A stretch of 64,000 bases of DNA from contig NZ_JAGGMQ010000001.1 of NCBI RefSeq assembly GCF_017875465.1, positions 434,001-498,000 of the forward strand, written 5' to 3'. This document shows positions 1 to 7,143 of this stretch, one piece after another. The stretch comes from Winslowiella toletana. Lineage in GTDB: Bacteria > Pseudomonadota > Gammaproteobacteria > Enterobacterales > Enterobacteriaceae. The notes below the pieces were generated by a model that was not told where the DNA came from, did not search any database, and was given only the letters and a program-made list of their open reading frames with translations. Both the position numbers and the translations under genes were made by a program. Positions within the stretch are counted from its first letter, which is position 1. Each line of letters starts with the position of its first letter.

Positions 1-123
1 ATGGCGCTCCGGTAGCCAGACTTCATCAGTTGAGGGTCGGAAAAAGGCATTTTGTCCTTTCTCGATGATGTTTGCACCGCTCTTCCTGAACAGGCTTTCA
101 GCCTGCGGCAACGGGTCAAAGGT
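1..123 (-). pseudogene. ArdC/TraC-type antirestriction protein, internal fragment cut by IS
   Basis: An open minus-strand frame of 41 codons runs from the IS edge to the window end with no start codon. The peptide includes AESLFRKSGANIIEKG and NAFFRPSTDEVWLPERH. This resembles the segment of ArdC-family proteins (DUF1738/zincin-like, found on plasmids and in TraC primases) with the pattern 'A..GA.I.hgg..AFY.P..D.I.lP'. The family binds single-stranded DNA and protects incoming plasmid DNA. The upstream part of the gene is replaced by the IS element, and the downstream part lies outside the window. The family assignment rests on one short motif region. Confidence 0.55.
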
Positions 124-141
124 TGTGTAAGCATACCTGTT

Positions 142-1026
142 TTAGTTCCACACACTTTTTGAGAGTTCCGGTTTTTCAGCCATCAGCCGGTATTCTTCCG
201 GCGTCAGGTTATTCAGGGATTCATGAGGCCGCTCGCTGTTGTATTCCGTCAGCCAGCGCTCTGTGATTTCCCGTGCTTCATTCAGCGTTCTGAACAGATA
301 AAAATCCAGGATTTCTGTCCGGTACGTCCGGTTAAAGCGTTCGATAAAGGCATTCTGTGTCGGTTTGCCTGGCCTGATAAATTCCAGCATCACGCCATGG
401 TCCTCAGCCCATTGTGCCAGAGCCAGTGATATCAGCTCCGGGCCGTTATCCATCCGCATCTTCAGCGGATATCCACGGTTTGCCACTATCCTGTCCAGCA
501 CCCGCACAACCCGCTGCGCCGGGATATTCAGGTCAATTTCTATGGCCAGAGCCTCACGGTTAAAATCATCCACGACGTTGAAAGTCCGAAAACGTCGCCC
601 ACATGTCAGCGCGTCGTGCATAAAATCAATCGACCAGCTCTGGTTGAGTGCTTCCGGCGTTGCCAGAGGAGCCGGATTGCGCACCGGAAGACGTTGTTTC
701 CCCTTGCGGCGAAAATTGAGTTTCAGCAGGCAGTAAATCCGGTGAACACGCTTATGATTCCAGGCGTTACCCTGCCTGCGAAGTACCTGAAAAAGCTTCT
801 TAAATCCGTATCGCGGATAGCGTTCTGCCAGTTCAGTCAGCGCCAGGATCACCGGTTCATCACGCCGGGTATCGGGCTGATAAAAATACACCGTCCTGCT
901 CAGCGATACTGTCCTGCATGCCTGGCGGATGCTCATGGAAAATTGTGCAGTCAGATAGCTGACAAGCTCCCGCTTTATCGCTGGTTTTAGAGCTTTTTTT
1001 CGATAACGTCCTTCAGCGCCCGGCAT
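142..1026 (-). CDS. IS3-family transposase OrfB (DDE integrase domain)
   Basis: This is the catalytic part of the IS3 transposase. An HTH_21-like region (about residues 55-110, with YPRYGFKKL) is followed by an rve integrase core. The DDE triad is readable as D134 (WSIDFMHD), D193 (RMDNGPE) and E229 (NAFIERFNRTYR), giving the D-D-35-E spacing typical of IS3. The C-terminal 'YNSERPHESLNNLTPEEY' is a hallmark of the family. It overlaps OrfA and is probably made as an OrfAB fusion by -1 frameshifting. No stop or missing catalytic residue is seen, so the element could be active. Confidence 0.93.
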   Translation of the reverse strand: MPGAEGRYRKKALKPAIKRELVSYLTAQFSMSIRQACRTVSLSRTVYFYQPDTRRDEPVILALTELAERYPRYGFKKLFQVLRRQGNAWNHKRVHRIYCLLKLNFRRKGKQRLPVRNPAPLATPEALNQSWSIDFMHDALTCGRRFRTFNVVDDFNREALAIEIDLNIPAQRVVRVLDRIVANRGYPLKMRMDNGPELISLALAQWAEDHGVMLEFIRPGKPTQNAFIERFNRTYRTEILDFYLFRTLNEAREITERWLTEYNSERPHESLNNLTPEEYRLMAEKPELSKSVWN

Positions 1027-1253
1027 TCCAGACTCAGGTCGGCGAACATCTGCTTCAGGCGACGATTCTCGTCTTCAAGATCTTTCATCTTTTTGATATC
1101 TGAAGCCTCCATTCCGCCGTACTTTGCTTTCCAGTTGTAATAGCTGGCTTCGGATATTGCCGCTTCGCGGCAGACGTCCTTAACGGTACGTCCGGCTTCG
1201 ACAGACTTCAGAACGGCAATGATCTGGTGTTCGGTGAATCGGGCTTTACGCAT
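987..1253 (-). CDS. IS3-family transposase OrfA (helix-turn-helix)
   Basis: This small DNA-binding protein recognises the IS ends and is the N-terminal part of the OrfAB transposase. It has a helix-turn-helix of the HTH_8/IS3 type (FTEHQIIAVLKSVEAGRTV, AISEASYYNWKAKYGG). A leucine-zipper-like coiled coil follows (LEDENRRLKQMFADLSLE). I chose the ATG at 1253 because GAGGAG lies just upstream and family members begin MRKxRFT. The longer frame from 1274 lacks this support. The gene ends in the overlap with OrfB. Confidence 0.9.
   Translation of the reverse strand: MRKARFTEHQIIAVLKSVEAGRTVKDVCREAAISEASYYNWKAKYGGMEASDIKKMKDLEDENRRLKQMFADLSLECRALKDVIEKKL
993..1000 (-). other. Programmed -1 frameshift site (A-rich slippery run) of the IS
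   Basis: On the minus strand the overlap of orfA and orfB contains AAAAAAAG, that is an A-AAA-AAG slippery heptamer, in the last codons of orfA (E-K-K-L-stop). IS3 elements typically produce the OrfAB transposase by slipping -1 at such a site. Confidence 0.7.
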
Positions 1254-1332
1254 GGCGATCTCCTCAGAGGACATAATCAGTATGTCGGAAGATCTCTAAA
1301 AGTGAATGGACCGTTTTATCGGGATACTTACA

Positions 1333-1726
1333 CTACTAGAACACCTAAACTTTCCGTATTGGCTAAATATCCATTATTAAAAACCAGAGCACTCTCTCGC
1401 TGATAAAGATCGGCCAATCTCTTTTCCAGAGCTACGTGCGCCAAGGTGTTCCCCGAGATATTACGTGACCCCCCAGAACCCGCACCGTACCTGCTCAGTG
1501 ATGCCTTGAAGTCATTAATAACTTGCTGATCCTGCCCCATTCCCAGATAGTCGTTACTGCACCAGACTTCAATCTTTTCATTCTGATAATCGGCCAGAGG
1601 GAAATGGCCGGCACTGCGAGAGAACTCGAGGAAGTGACGATATGCTTCCGTAGATTTCAAATGCTGCAATGTATGGAAAAAGATATCACTATAAATATCT
1701 TTATTCTCAACCTCAATTATCGACAT
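1333..1726 (-). pseudogene. 5-aminolevulinate synthase, N-terminal third only (truncated by IS)
   Basis: 5-Aminolevulinate synthase (ALAS) condenses glycine and succinyl-CoA to ALA with PLP. About 130 residues remain of the roughly 400 expected. The family motifs WCSNDYLGMGQ and YGAGSGGSRNISGNT are clear, followed by LEKRLADLYQRESALVFNNGY. The frame then runs into the IS end, so the PLP lysine and the catalytic core are lost. A good Shine-Dalgarno (AGAGGTGAG) precedes the ATG. Enterobacteria normally make ALA by the glutamyl-tRNA route, so an ALAS gene here suggests horizontal acquisition, for instance from a secondary-metabolite cluster. That origin is inference. Confidence 0.85.
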
Positions 1727-1891
1727 GGCTCACCTCTGTTATAAAGTACACCCGCTAATAAAGCACACCCCTTTACAGTTCGACGATACCCCTTAAGTTA
1801 AATTTATTTAAATAATTTTAATAGATAAGCATTATTATTTACCACAAAAGATAATAACATTAAGAATTAATGACTAATTGCAGACAAGTGC

Positions 1892-1919
1892 AAATAGCGC
1901 AATGTAAATTGCGCTATTT
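1892..1919 (-). terminator. Stem-loop terminator after the CurA-type oxidoreductase
   Basis: A perfect 12-bp stem (AAATAGCGCAAT and its complement) closes a 4-nt loop just downstream of the oxidoreductase stop codon. AT-rich flanks on both sides would allow it to work in either direction. Confidence 0.6.
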
Positions 1920-1937
1920 ACTTACCTATTTATATCA

Positions 1938-2934
1938 TTACTCTATACTGACGATCGCCTTACCAATATTTCCACCTTTAAGCATGGAAAGAAAAGCGTC
2001 TACAATATTATTAAAACCGTGGGTAACAGTGTCTTCTGGCACCACCCTTCCACTTTGAATGTGAGGAATAATGAATTCCTCCAGCTCGTCCTGAAAATCT
2101 TTATAGTCGCGCACCAGGAAGCCTTGCAGAGTTAGGCTCTTACCCACAATATCAAACAGGTTATAAGGGGCAGTGGGCGGCGTTAACGCGCTGTATTGCG
2201 CGACCGCGCCGATAAGTGCCGCGCGCCCAAAATCTTTAAATGCAGCAATAGCAGCCTCGAGCTGTTCACCGCCCACATTGTCCAGATAAACATCGATGCC
2301 TTCAGGAATGACATCACGTAACTGCGCGCTTATCTTGCCAGATTGATAGACAAACGCATCGGTATAACCGAGTCTCTCAGTCAGAATTTTAGACTTTTCA
2401 GCATTACGTGTGCTACCAACTATGCGTTTTGCACCAAGCAGTGCCGCAAACTGGGCTGCTGCCGAGCCAACTCCGCCTGCCGCCGAGGAGATATAAAGTG
2501 ACTCACCGGGCTGCAAACGAGCAATTTTGGTCAGTGCCACCCAAGCGGTAAGTCCAGTACCTCCTAGCAGACTCAGCCATGCCCGTAACGGGGGCAATGA
2601 CGCGGCCTTCCTCCGGCGTCACCTGTGCATAGGTCCGCCAACCTTTGCGATGAAATACCCAGTCACCTGAATGCAGGGCTGGCGTATTCGAGCGTATCAC
2701 TCGCCCAATCGTTCTGCCTTCTAATGGTTCGTTTAATTCCCAGTCACCATCCATACACTCCCGCATATAAGGATCGACCGAGAAGTGGACGTTCTCGACC
2801 CATGCAGCCCCTTCTCCCAAGGGTTCCAGCGGCTGCTCAACGAAGCGGAAGTTATCTGCCAGAGGTTCGCCGTGGGGCCTGGAAATTTGATGAACGAAAA
2901 TATTATGCTGACTTATAAATTTATCACTACTCAC
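1938..2934 (-). pseudogene. CurA-type NADP-dependent oxidoreductase (MDR family), frameshifted
   Basis: This belongs to the zinc-free medium-chain dehydrogenase/reductase group (CurA, prostaglandin/leukotriene B4 reductase type), which reduces C=C bonds of enones with NADPH. The N-terminal part shows ISRPHGEPLADNFRF and SVDPYMRECMDG. The C-terminal part shows LLGGTGLTAW, the nucleotide-binding SSAAGGVGSAAAQ and YLDNVGGEQLEAA. The two parts are in different frames. Removing one base from the run of five G at 2590-2594 (C on the coding strand) restores a continuous reading (VIAPLRAWLSLLGGTG). Translation would start at the GTG at 2934 after AAGGTAG. Either the gene is inactivated or the base is a sequencing error. 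Confidence 0.85.
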
Positions 2935-3177
2935 ATTAACTACCTTGTTAACATTTAACCAGAAAGGTAACTGTAGTATCGGCTGGGCAAGGAGTTAAAT
3001 GCGGATTAAGCAATAATTATTAAGTAATTTGCATAAACCTGCTTTATCAGGGTCTTTACGCTTTTACTGCCCACCACTTTTTTTTGGATTAAGGAGTGAA
3101 GGAATGCAGGCAGTAACAATGAGGCAGCGGACAGAATTATTTTTGCGGGTTAAGGCGCGAAAATAGTTCAGGCACCG

Positions 3178-3455
3178 CGCCTCATCGGCAAACAGCCGCG
3201 CCCACACAGATTTTGCCGGCCGGGGGGAGCCGAATAAATTTTGCCGCCCCAGCGAGCGAAAAGCTGTCGCCCACGACAGCGGTTTATTTTGGGGGGGCAT
3301 AGCCCCGCACACCGTCGCGGCTATGTTACAGGCCAAAAGTCGGTAGCGTGACGCCCCCCTCTTTAAAGGTCAGCTTCCCTTTTATCGTCGCTGCGAGGAA
3401 CGAGCAAAGGGAAGAAAAAGGCGAAAGCGACTGTCATAAAGGTGGGGCGTAACTG
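3178..3455. other. Structured non-coding block with several inverted repeats
   Basis: I find no convincing gene between 2935 and 3557. Nested inverted repeats are visible: gctgtcg/cgacagc (3263-3269 and 3274-3280), catagcc/ggctatg (3298-3304 and 3319-3325), cttcccttt/aaagggaag (3374-3382 and 3406-3414), and an imperfect acgcccc...ggggcgt pair (3351-3364 and 3438-3450). The block sits in plasmid-derived debris near an ArdC fragment. Leading regions of conjugative plasmids carry folded single-strand promoters or initiation sites, and this could be one, but I did not match it to a known element. The minus-strand frame 3064-3336 that crosses it is probably not a gene. Confidence 0.4.
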
Positions 3456-3557
3456 GCGACGATGTGATGGTGAGATCTGAACGACTGTGTAGAAGCGGGT
3501 CAAGTATTCAATCTGTTGACAGATGTTTATAATTCATGATTTTACGGTTAAGGATTT

Positions 3558-3647
3558 ATGGCTCTGGTTGACGTGAAGTGTCCTTTTTGTGAAAGCTTAT
3601 ATGCTGTTAAAAAACAGGGCAGCGGTAAGGTGTTAGTACCTATGTAA
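3558..3647 (+). pseudogene. IS1-family InsA, N-terminal fragment
   Basis: The frame opens MALVDVKCPFCESLYAVKKQ and stops after 29 codons. The CPFC zinc-knuckle half at this position and the opening 'MxxVDVxCPxC' resemble IS1 InsA, the DNA-binding repressor and transposase subunit. Similarity appears to stop near 3628, where other sequence begins. It is too short to be functional. Confidence 0.5.
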
Positions 3648-3649
3648 AA

Positions 3650-4285
3650 ATGGGTCTTCCACGACTCGGGTGGATCTGTTAATGCAAGAGGACTCATCAC
3701 TCGCCGTCTCAGCAACTCGAACCCGGCACGACCAAACATTTGACGTTTCAACATATTCAGTCGGTTTACATGCCCCTCAACAACTCTGTTACTTCATCTG
3801 CAACTGATCGCTTTTACTATTGCGGCTGCGTCAGATTCCATTCCTGCTGCAACTCATTGCAGATCAATCAAGTCCGCTTTCGCTTACTTTGATGAACCAC
3901 AGTTTTAACATTGTTTTATTTTCGTTTTCAGCATCCTGTAGAAGTCGAGGGCCAGTTGCTGCGCCATTTTCAGTTGGGGCTCTTTTTCGCACACTATAAC
4001 CCGATGAACCGTGATGGGTAGTTTTCTTCCCCTTTGATTATTCTCCATGGCATCAACCAGCGACTCAACCTTAAGGCTGAGGGAAGACGGACCAAAACCG
4101 TAACCGGATCTGGTAAACCTTTACGCCATCTGGCAATGGCATCTCTGACCGTTGTTTCACTGCCGGTGAAGCTCATAGCTACCATTTCACGCCATATCTG
4201 GCTGGCGTTATGGTTGACATTTTCCCGTTGTTGTTCCAGCCAGCCACACATGGGTCAAGAAGACCGGGCTTTGGTGGACTAGGTG
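3650..4285 (-). pseudogene. ISL3-family transposase remnant (C-terminal half, decayed)
   Basis: Pieces of one ISL3-type transposase are read in several minus-strand frames. They are, in gene order, PPKPGLLDP (about 4280), NHNASQIWREMVAM and GSETTVRDAIARWRKGL (about 4200-4120), LRLSRWLMPWRI (about 4050), EKEPQLKMAQQLALDFYRML (about 3980-3920), and the family C-terminal signature VEGHVNRLNMLKRQMFGRAG (about 3785-3725). Stops and frame changes interrupt it, and the N-terminal half is absent. The element's outer end may be near gggtcttcc at 3650. Confidence 0.7.
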
Positions 4286-4740
4286 ATATCTCAGGGAACG
4301 TAACCTGCTGTATTAATTTATTTTGCGACAACGCCCTTGCGGATCTGCAGGAACTGGTCAATCCAATCCTGCAGTTCAGAGCCAAATAGCACTTTTGTTG
4401 AAAGCATCTTAATTCCATCAGAAGTATCGACTTCGAGTAGTACAGCCTCAGTTGCTTTATAACGGATCCTGACGGCTTTAATAGCCCGAGGCGATTCACA
4501 TCTCTCTTTGGAAACAATCTCGCATAGAACATACTTTTTGATGCTCGTTCAAGCGCCCCTTCCTTTGCAGAGAACGTCGTAGAACGATCAACCCATGAAG
4601 CGAAGTATTTAAACCGGCTTTTAGTAACCAGTAACTGTTGGTGGTCATTCTGGTGGTCTTGACAGGAAAGCGATTCTGATTTAGCTTACTTATTAGCCAG
4701 TTACTGGCAAAGGCGATCCCAGTCAGAGGAGCCATATTAG
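4286..4740. other. Region without a clear gene
   Basis: Several mutually overlapping minus-strand frames exist, but none has a convincing start or a recognisable domain. The most protein-like stretch is a frame ending near 4321 (AIKAVRIRYKATEAVLLEVD, then GSELQDWIDQFLQIRK). It lacks an ATG or GTG start, so it may be the end of a destroyed gene. I cannot assign it. Confidence 0.3.
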
Positions 4741-4742
4741 AG

Positions 4743-4777
4743 AAGCCCGCTCAGGGAAACCTGAGCGGGCTTTTTGC
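4743..4777 (+). terminator. Rho-independent terminator
   Basis: A 12-bp perfect stem (aagcccgctcag / ctgagcgggctt) with a 6-nt loop is followed by TTTTTGC. It is oriented for plus-strand transcription, yet no plus-strand gene precedes it. It may have lost its gene. Confidence 0.75.
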
Positions 4778-4870
4778 TTTATCTGGCACGACTTACCGGC
4801 GTCGATGATAAGCGAGGAGCAGACGTTAACCTGACACGCATATAATCTGCTCTCAAGATGAAGGGTCGGA

Positions 4871-5364
4871 TTAAAGAAACACTTTGCTTTCAATTGCAGC
4901 AATGATTGCGGCTTCTATTTTCTCCGGGGTAGAGATCGGTGCAAAACGCCTGAGCGGTTTGCCGTCCCGCCCGATCAGAAACTTAGTAAAGTTCCATTTG
5001 ACCCGCCCGCCCAGAACGCCGGGCAACTCATCCTTCAGGTAACGAAACACCGGGTGCGTTGCGGCGCCGTTGACCTCCACTTTCTCGAACATCGGGAAAC
5101 TCACACCGTAGTTGATATGACAGGTCTGCATAATTTCGTCTGTACCGCCGGGTTCCTGCTTACCAAACTGGTTGCAAGGGAAACCAAGGACTATCAGCCC
5201 CCTGGCGGCGTATTTCCGGTAAAGCGCTTCAAGGCCAGCCATTGTGGCGTGAATCCACAATGGCTGGCGGTATTAACCACCAGAACCAGCTTGCCAGTGT
5301 AGTCGGCCATAGAGATGAGCTGACCACGCAGGCTGATGGCATTAAGTTGATAAAAGGTGGTCAT
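4871..5364 (-). pseudogene. Glutathione peroxidase family protein, frameshifted
   Basis: This family reduces hydroperoxides with thiols (BtuE/Gpx type). MTTFYQLNAI starts at the ATG at 5364 with GAGGA upstream. The peroxidatic Cys36 is in NTASHCGFTPQ. Downstream, in another frame, are AGLEALYRKYAARGL, the catalytic Gln motif GFPCNQFGKQEPGG and the Trp-Asn motif VKWNFTKFLIGRDG. The break lies at about 5255-5265, just after FTPQ. There the sequence forms a perfect 14-bp inverted repeat (5234-5247 and 5255-5268), and one base is missing relative to the expected reading (family: CGxTPQYxGL). All catalytic residues remain, so without the shift it would be a full-length (about 163-residue) enzyme. 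Confidence 0.85.
5234..5268. repeat. Perfect 14-bp inverted repeat at the gpx frameshift
   Basis: gccagccattgtgg (5234-5247), a 7-nt loop and ccacaatggctggc (5255-5268) are exact complements. The repeat lies inside the glutathione peroxidase coding region, exactly where the frame breaks. Confidence 0.9.
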
Positions 5365-5462
5365 ATCGGAATCCTCAGAGCAGAACCAGTTCGGTATCGA
5401 CATTGCCACACAGCGCAAAGCTGTGGCTCATGGGTGGAGAGTGACTGATTAGGTGGCAGTAA

Positions 5463-6146
5463 TTACTGATGGCATTCGGCAGGAGCTCTGCCCGCAAAAA
5501 CGATGCCTGCCGGGGATCCAGCCACGTTGTTGATTTCAGAAATCACCTGCATCGTTGCGTCTTCGATCGTTCCTTCATTACGGCATAAAACCCAGCCGTG
5601 ATCGGCAATTTCTCGCTCGAACGCCTCGGTACAAGCGACATGCTCTTCCAGCTTATGAATTACCGTACTACTCAACCCACGCGATCGGGCCGCAGCTCTC
5701 GCCCATGAAATATCAGGCGCAGTAACAACACCGATATGCAGGTCTGGCGTGCGCACGTTGCGTTCAATGTTAAGCTGTAAAATCTCTGCGAATGGAATCA
5801 TCCGGCGAAACGCGGCATCAGACGGGTACCAGCGATCCATCAAAATAATGCTGTCCGGAGGTTGTTTAGTCAGCACATGCCGGGAAATCCATGCCCGGCT
5901 ATCAGCAAACCGCTCACAAATCTCCAATTCCAAATCCAGGGTGGGATTTCTGACCAGCTTGTTGACGAGAGCCATGGTTTCTCTCCTGTAGGGATCGCTT
6001 TTTTTCTCGCAAAGTCGGATCACCTTCTTGTTGTCTGCCCTTAGTACTTTCGTAATGGCCTCCAGCAATGTGGTTTTGCCGGTACCCTTGGGCCCATCCA
6101 GAGAAACAAACAGCTGACGGCTCATTCCTGAAATGACGATTGACAT
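5463..6146 (-). CDS. Thymidylate-kinase-like P-loop nucleotide kinase
   Basis: The Walker A motif GPKGTGKTT (residues 18-26) follows a hydrophobic strand (LFVSLD). Further on is LMDRWYPSDAAFRRM, corresponding to the DRY/DRW region of dTMP kinases, and a lid-like arginine-rich segment (ARAAARSRGL). The length (227 residues) fits the family of about 210. The sequence is far from housekeeping Tmk, so the substrate is open; such paralogues occur on plasmids, phages and next to nucleotide-modifying genes. The start is uncertain: ATG 6146 has no clear ribosome site, and an in-frame ATG at 6125 has AGGA only just before it. The neighbours (gpx remnant, Rid-like gene) do not suggest a shared pathway. 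Confidence 0.65.
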   Translation of the reverse strand: MSIVISGMSRQLFVSLDGPKGTGKTTLLEAITKVLRADNKKVIRLCEKKSDPYRRETMALVNKLVRNPTLDLELEICERFADSRAWISRHVLTKQPPDSIILMDRWYPSDAAFRRMIPFAEILQLNIERNVRTPDLHIGVVTAPDISWARAAARSRGLSSTVIHKLEEHVACTEAFEREIADHGWVLCRNEGTIEDATMQVISEINNVAGSPAGIVFAGRAPAECHQ

Positions 6147-6534
6147 ACTGTTTTTGTAAAACTCAATTCTGAGAAAAACATCTTACTTCCTTCGTATCAA
6201 CAGCTGACCACCCTTTTCGCACCTTCGGTGCCGCTTGGCACGTCAGCGCGAACCAAATGGAAGTCGCTTATAAAAACATGCTGGCAATGGTTCTAAATCA
6301 CGGGTCTAAAACCCAGGATTACAGTCGTTTATGGTCATTGCGCGTATAGGGTGACCTGCGCGGTGTAGTTTAAGGGATCCGCTTATAAAACGGAAAACAT
6401 CTCACGCAAGTCTGTTTTATCAGCAGACTTGCGCTGACGGGCAGCTTTGAGCGAAAAGCGGACGTTAGATTTGATAGGCGGTTTTATAAAACGGCGTAAG
6501 AACCGAACAGTTGTCGCTATCCGGTTATAAGCAA
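6147..6534. other. Intergenic region, no gene seen
   Basis: These 388 bp lie between the kinase start and the end of the Rid-family gene. Short AT-rich segments recur (cttataaaacgg at about 6380 and ttttataaaacgg at about 6482), and scattered pieces resemble common enterobacterial intergenic sequence. No coding frame is convincing. The promoter of the kinase must be at the left edge, but no strong -35/-10 pair stands out. Confidence 0.4.
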
Positions 6535-6912
6535 TTAAAGGCCGAATATGGCCTCAATTTCTATCAAGAGATCAGGTGAAAAGAGGCGGCTGACTTCTAC
6601 GAGCGAGCTGGCTGGCAAGTGATCACCATAATTTCGGTACAATACTTTGCGTAGCTCGTCGATCTCCTCAAAAGAGGTAATGAATATTGTCACTTTGATT
6701 AGGGCTGAAAAATCCGAGCCTTCTACGCTGATAATTCTCCTGATTTGACTGAATATTTCTTCAGCCTGCTCAGGCATGCCCTTATGTTGGGCCGCTGTGC
6801 CAAATGCAGTCAGTCCTGAAATGTAGAGCGTACTATCATGTTTTACAGAATGAACATAAGGAGCCTTTACTTCACCTAACTCAGGATAATTCTTCCGTAA
6901 CACATTGTTCAT
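6535..6912 (-). CDS. Rid family protein (YjgF/YER057c/UK114) lacking the canonical Arg
   Basis: RidA-type trimers hydrolyse reactive enamines/imines such as 2-aminoacrylate released by PLP dehydratases. The 125-residue length, YISGLTAFGTAA, the central QIRRIISVEGSDFSALIKVT and the C-terminal VEVSRLFSPDLLIEIEAI mark the family. RidA proper has an Arg just before VEV (PARSxVEV) that binds the carboxylate; here the sequence is PASSLVEV. Deaminase activity of the RidA kind is therefore doubtful, and it fits better in one of the Rid1-7 subgroups. AAGGATCTCATT precedes the ATG. A dehydratase of the kind that produces Rid substrates lies 2 kb away (8962-9864). Confidence 0.88.
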   Translation of the reverse strand: MNNVLRKNYPELGEVKAPYVHSVKHDSTLYISGLTAFGTAAQHKGMPEQAEEIFSQIRRIISVEGSDFSALIKVTIFITSFEEIDELRKVLYRNYGDHLPASSLVEVSRLFSPDLLIEIEAIFGL

Positions 6913-7143
6913 AATGAGATCCTTTTTTTGAAGTTGGCAAACAACAACCTTACCATCCTCCTTTTAATGCTCAACCTTGATTTAAATTATGAAACGCGCA
7001 ATGTCCACTTCTGGCACGAAGCGGACAAGCGCCGGGTGCTGAACGTGCGCTCTGGGCGATAAATGGAGCTCATCACATAAAAAAATTTATAAGCATTTAA
7101 CCTGCCGGGTATGGAGTCAAATAAACAGGAACAGGATTTGAAA

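Larger units (their letters stand above)
126..1332 (-). mobile_element. IS3-family insertion sequence (about 1.2 kb), complete
   Basis: Two overlapping transposase frames are bounded by imperfect terminal inverted repeats. The left end reads TGTAAGCATACCTGTTTTAG (+) and the right end reads TGTAAGTATCCCGATAAAAC on the minus strand. Both begin TGTAAG, and the length is 1207 bp, as expected for IS3. The flanks (ggttg on the left, ctact on the right) show no target-site duplication. The element also separates fragments of two unrelated genes. Together this suggests an IS-mediated deletion or recombination rather than a simple insertion. Confidence 0.85.

Noticed and set aside
3064..3336. 90-residue minus-strand frame
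   Set aside because: It crosses the inverted-repeat block, has no ribosome site or domain, and its open frame is explained by GC-rich structured DNA.
3517..3542. TTGACA followed by TATAAT-like sequence before the IS1-like fragment
   Set aside because: The spacing is only about 6 bp instead of 16-18, so it is not a normal sigma-70 promoter.
4034..4282. 82-residue plus-strand frame
   Set aside because: It is antisense to readable ISL3 transposase pieces, which have family motifs; the plus frame has none.
6990..7090. Segment tgtccacttctggcacgaagcggaca resembling short hypothetical genes in enterobacteria
   Set aside because: No start, ribosome site or domain; such segments are common intergenic debris.
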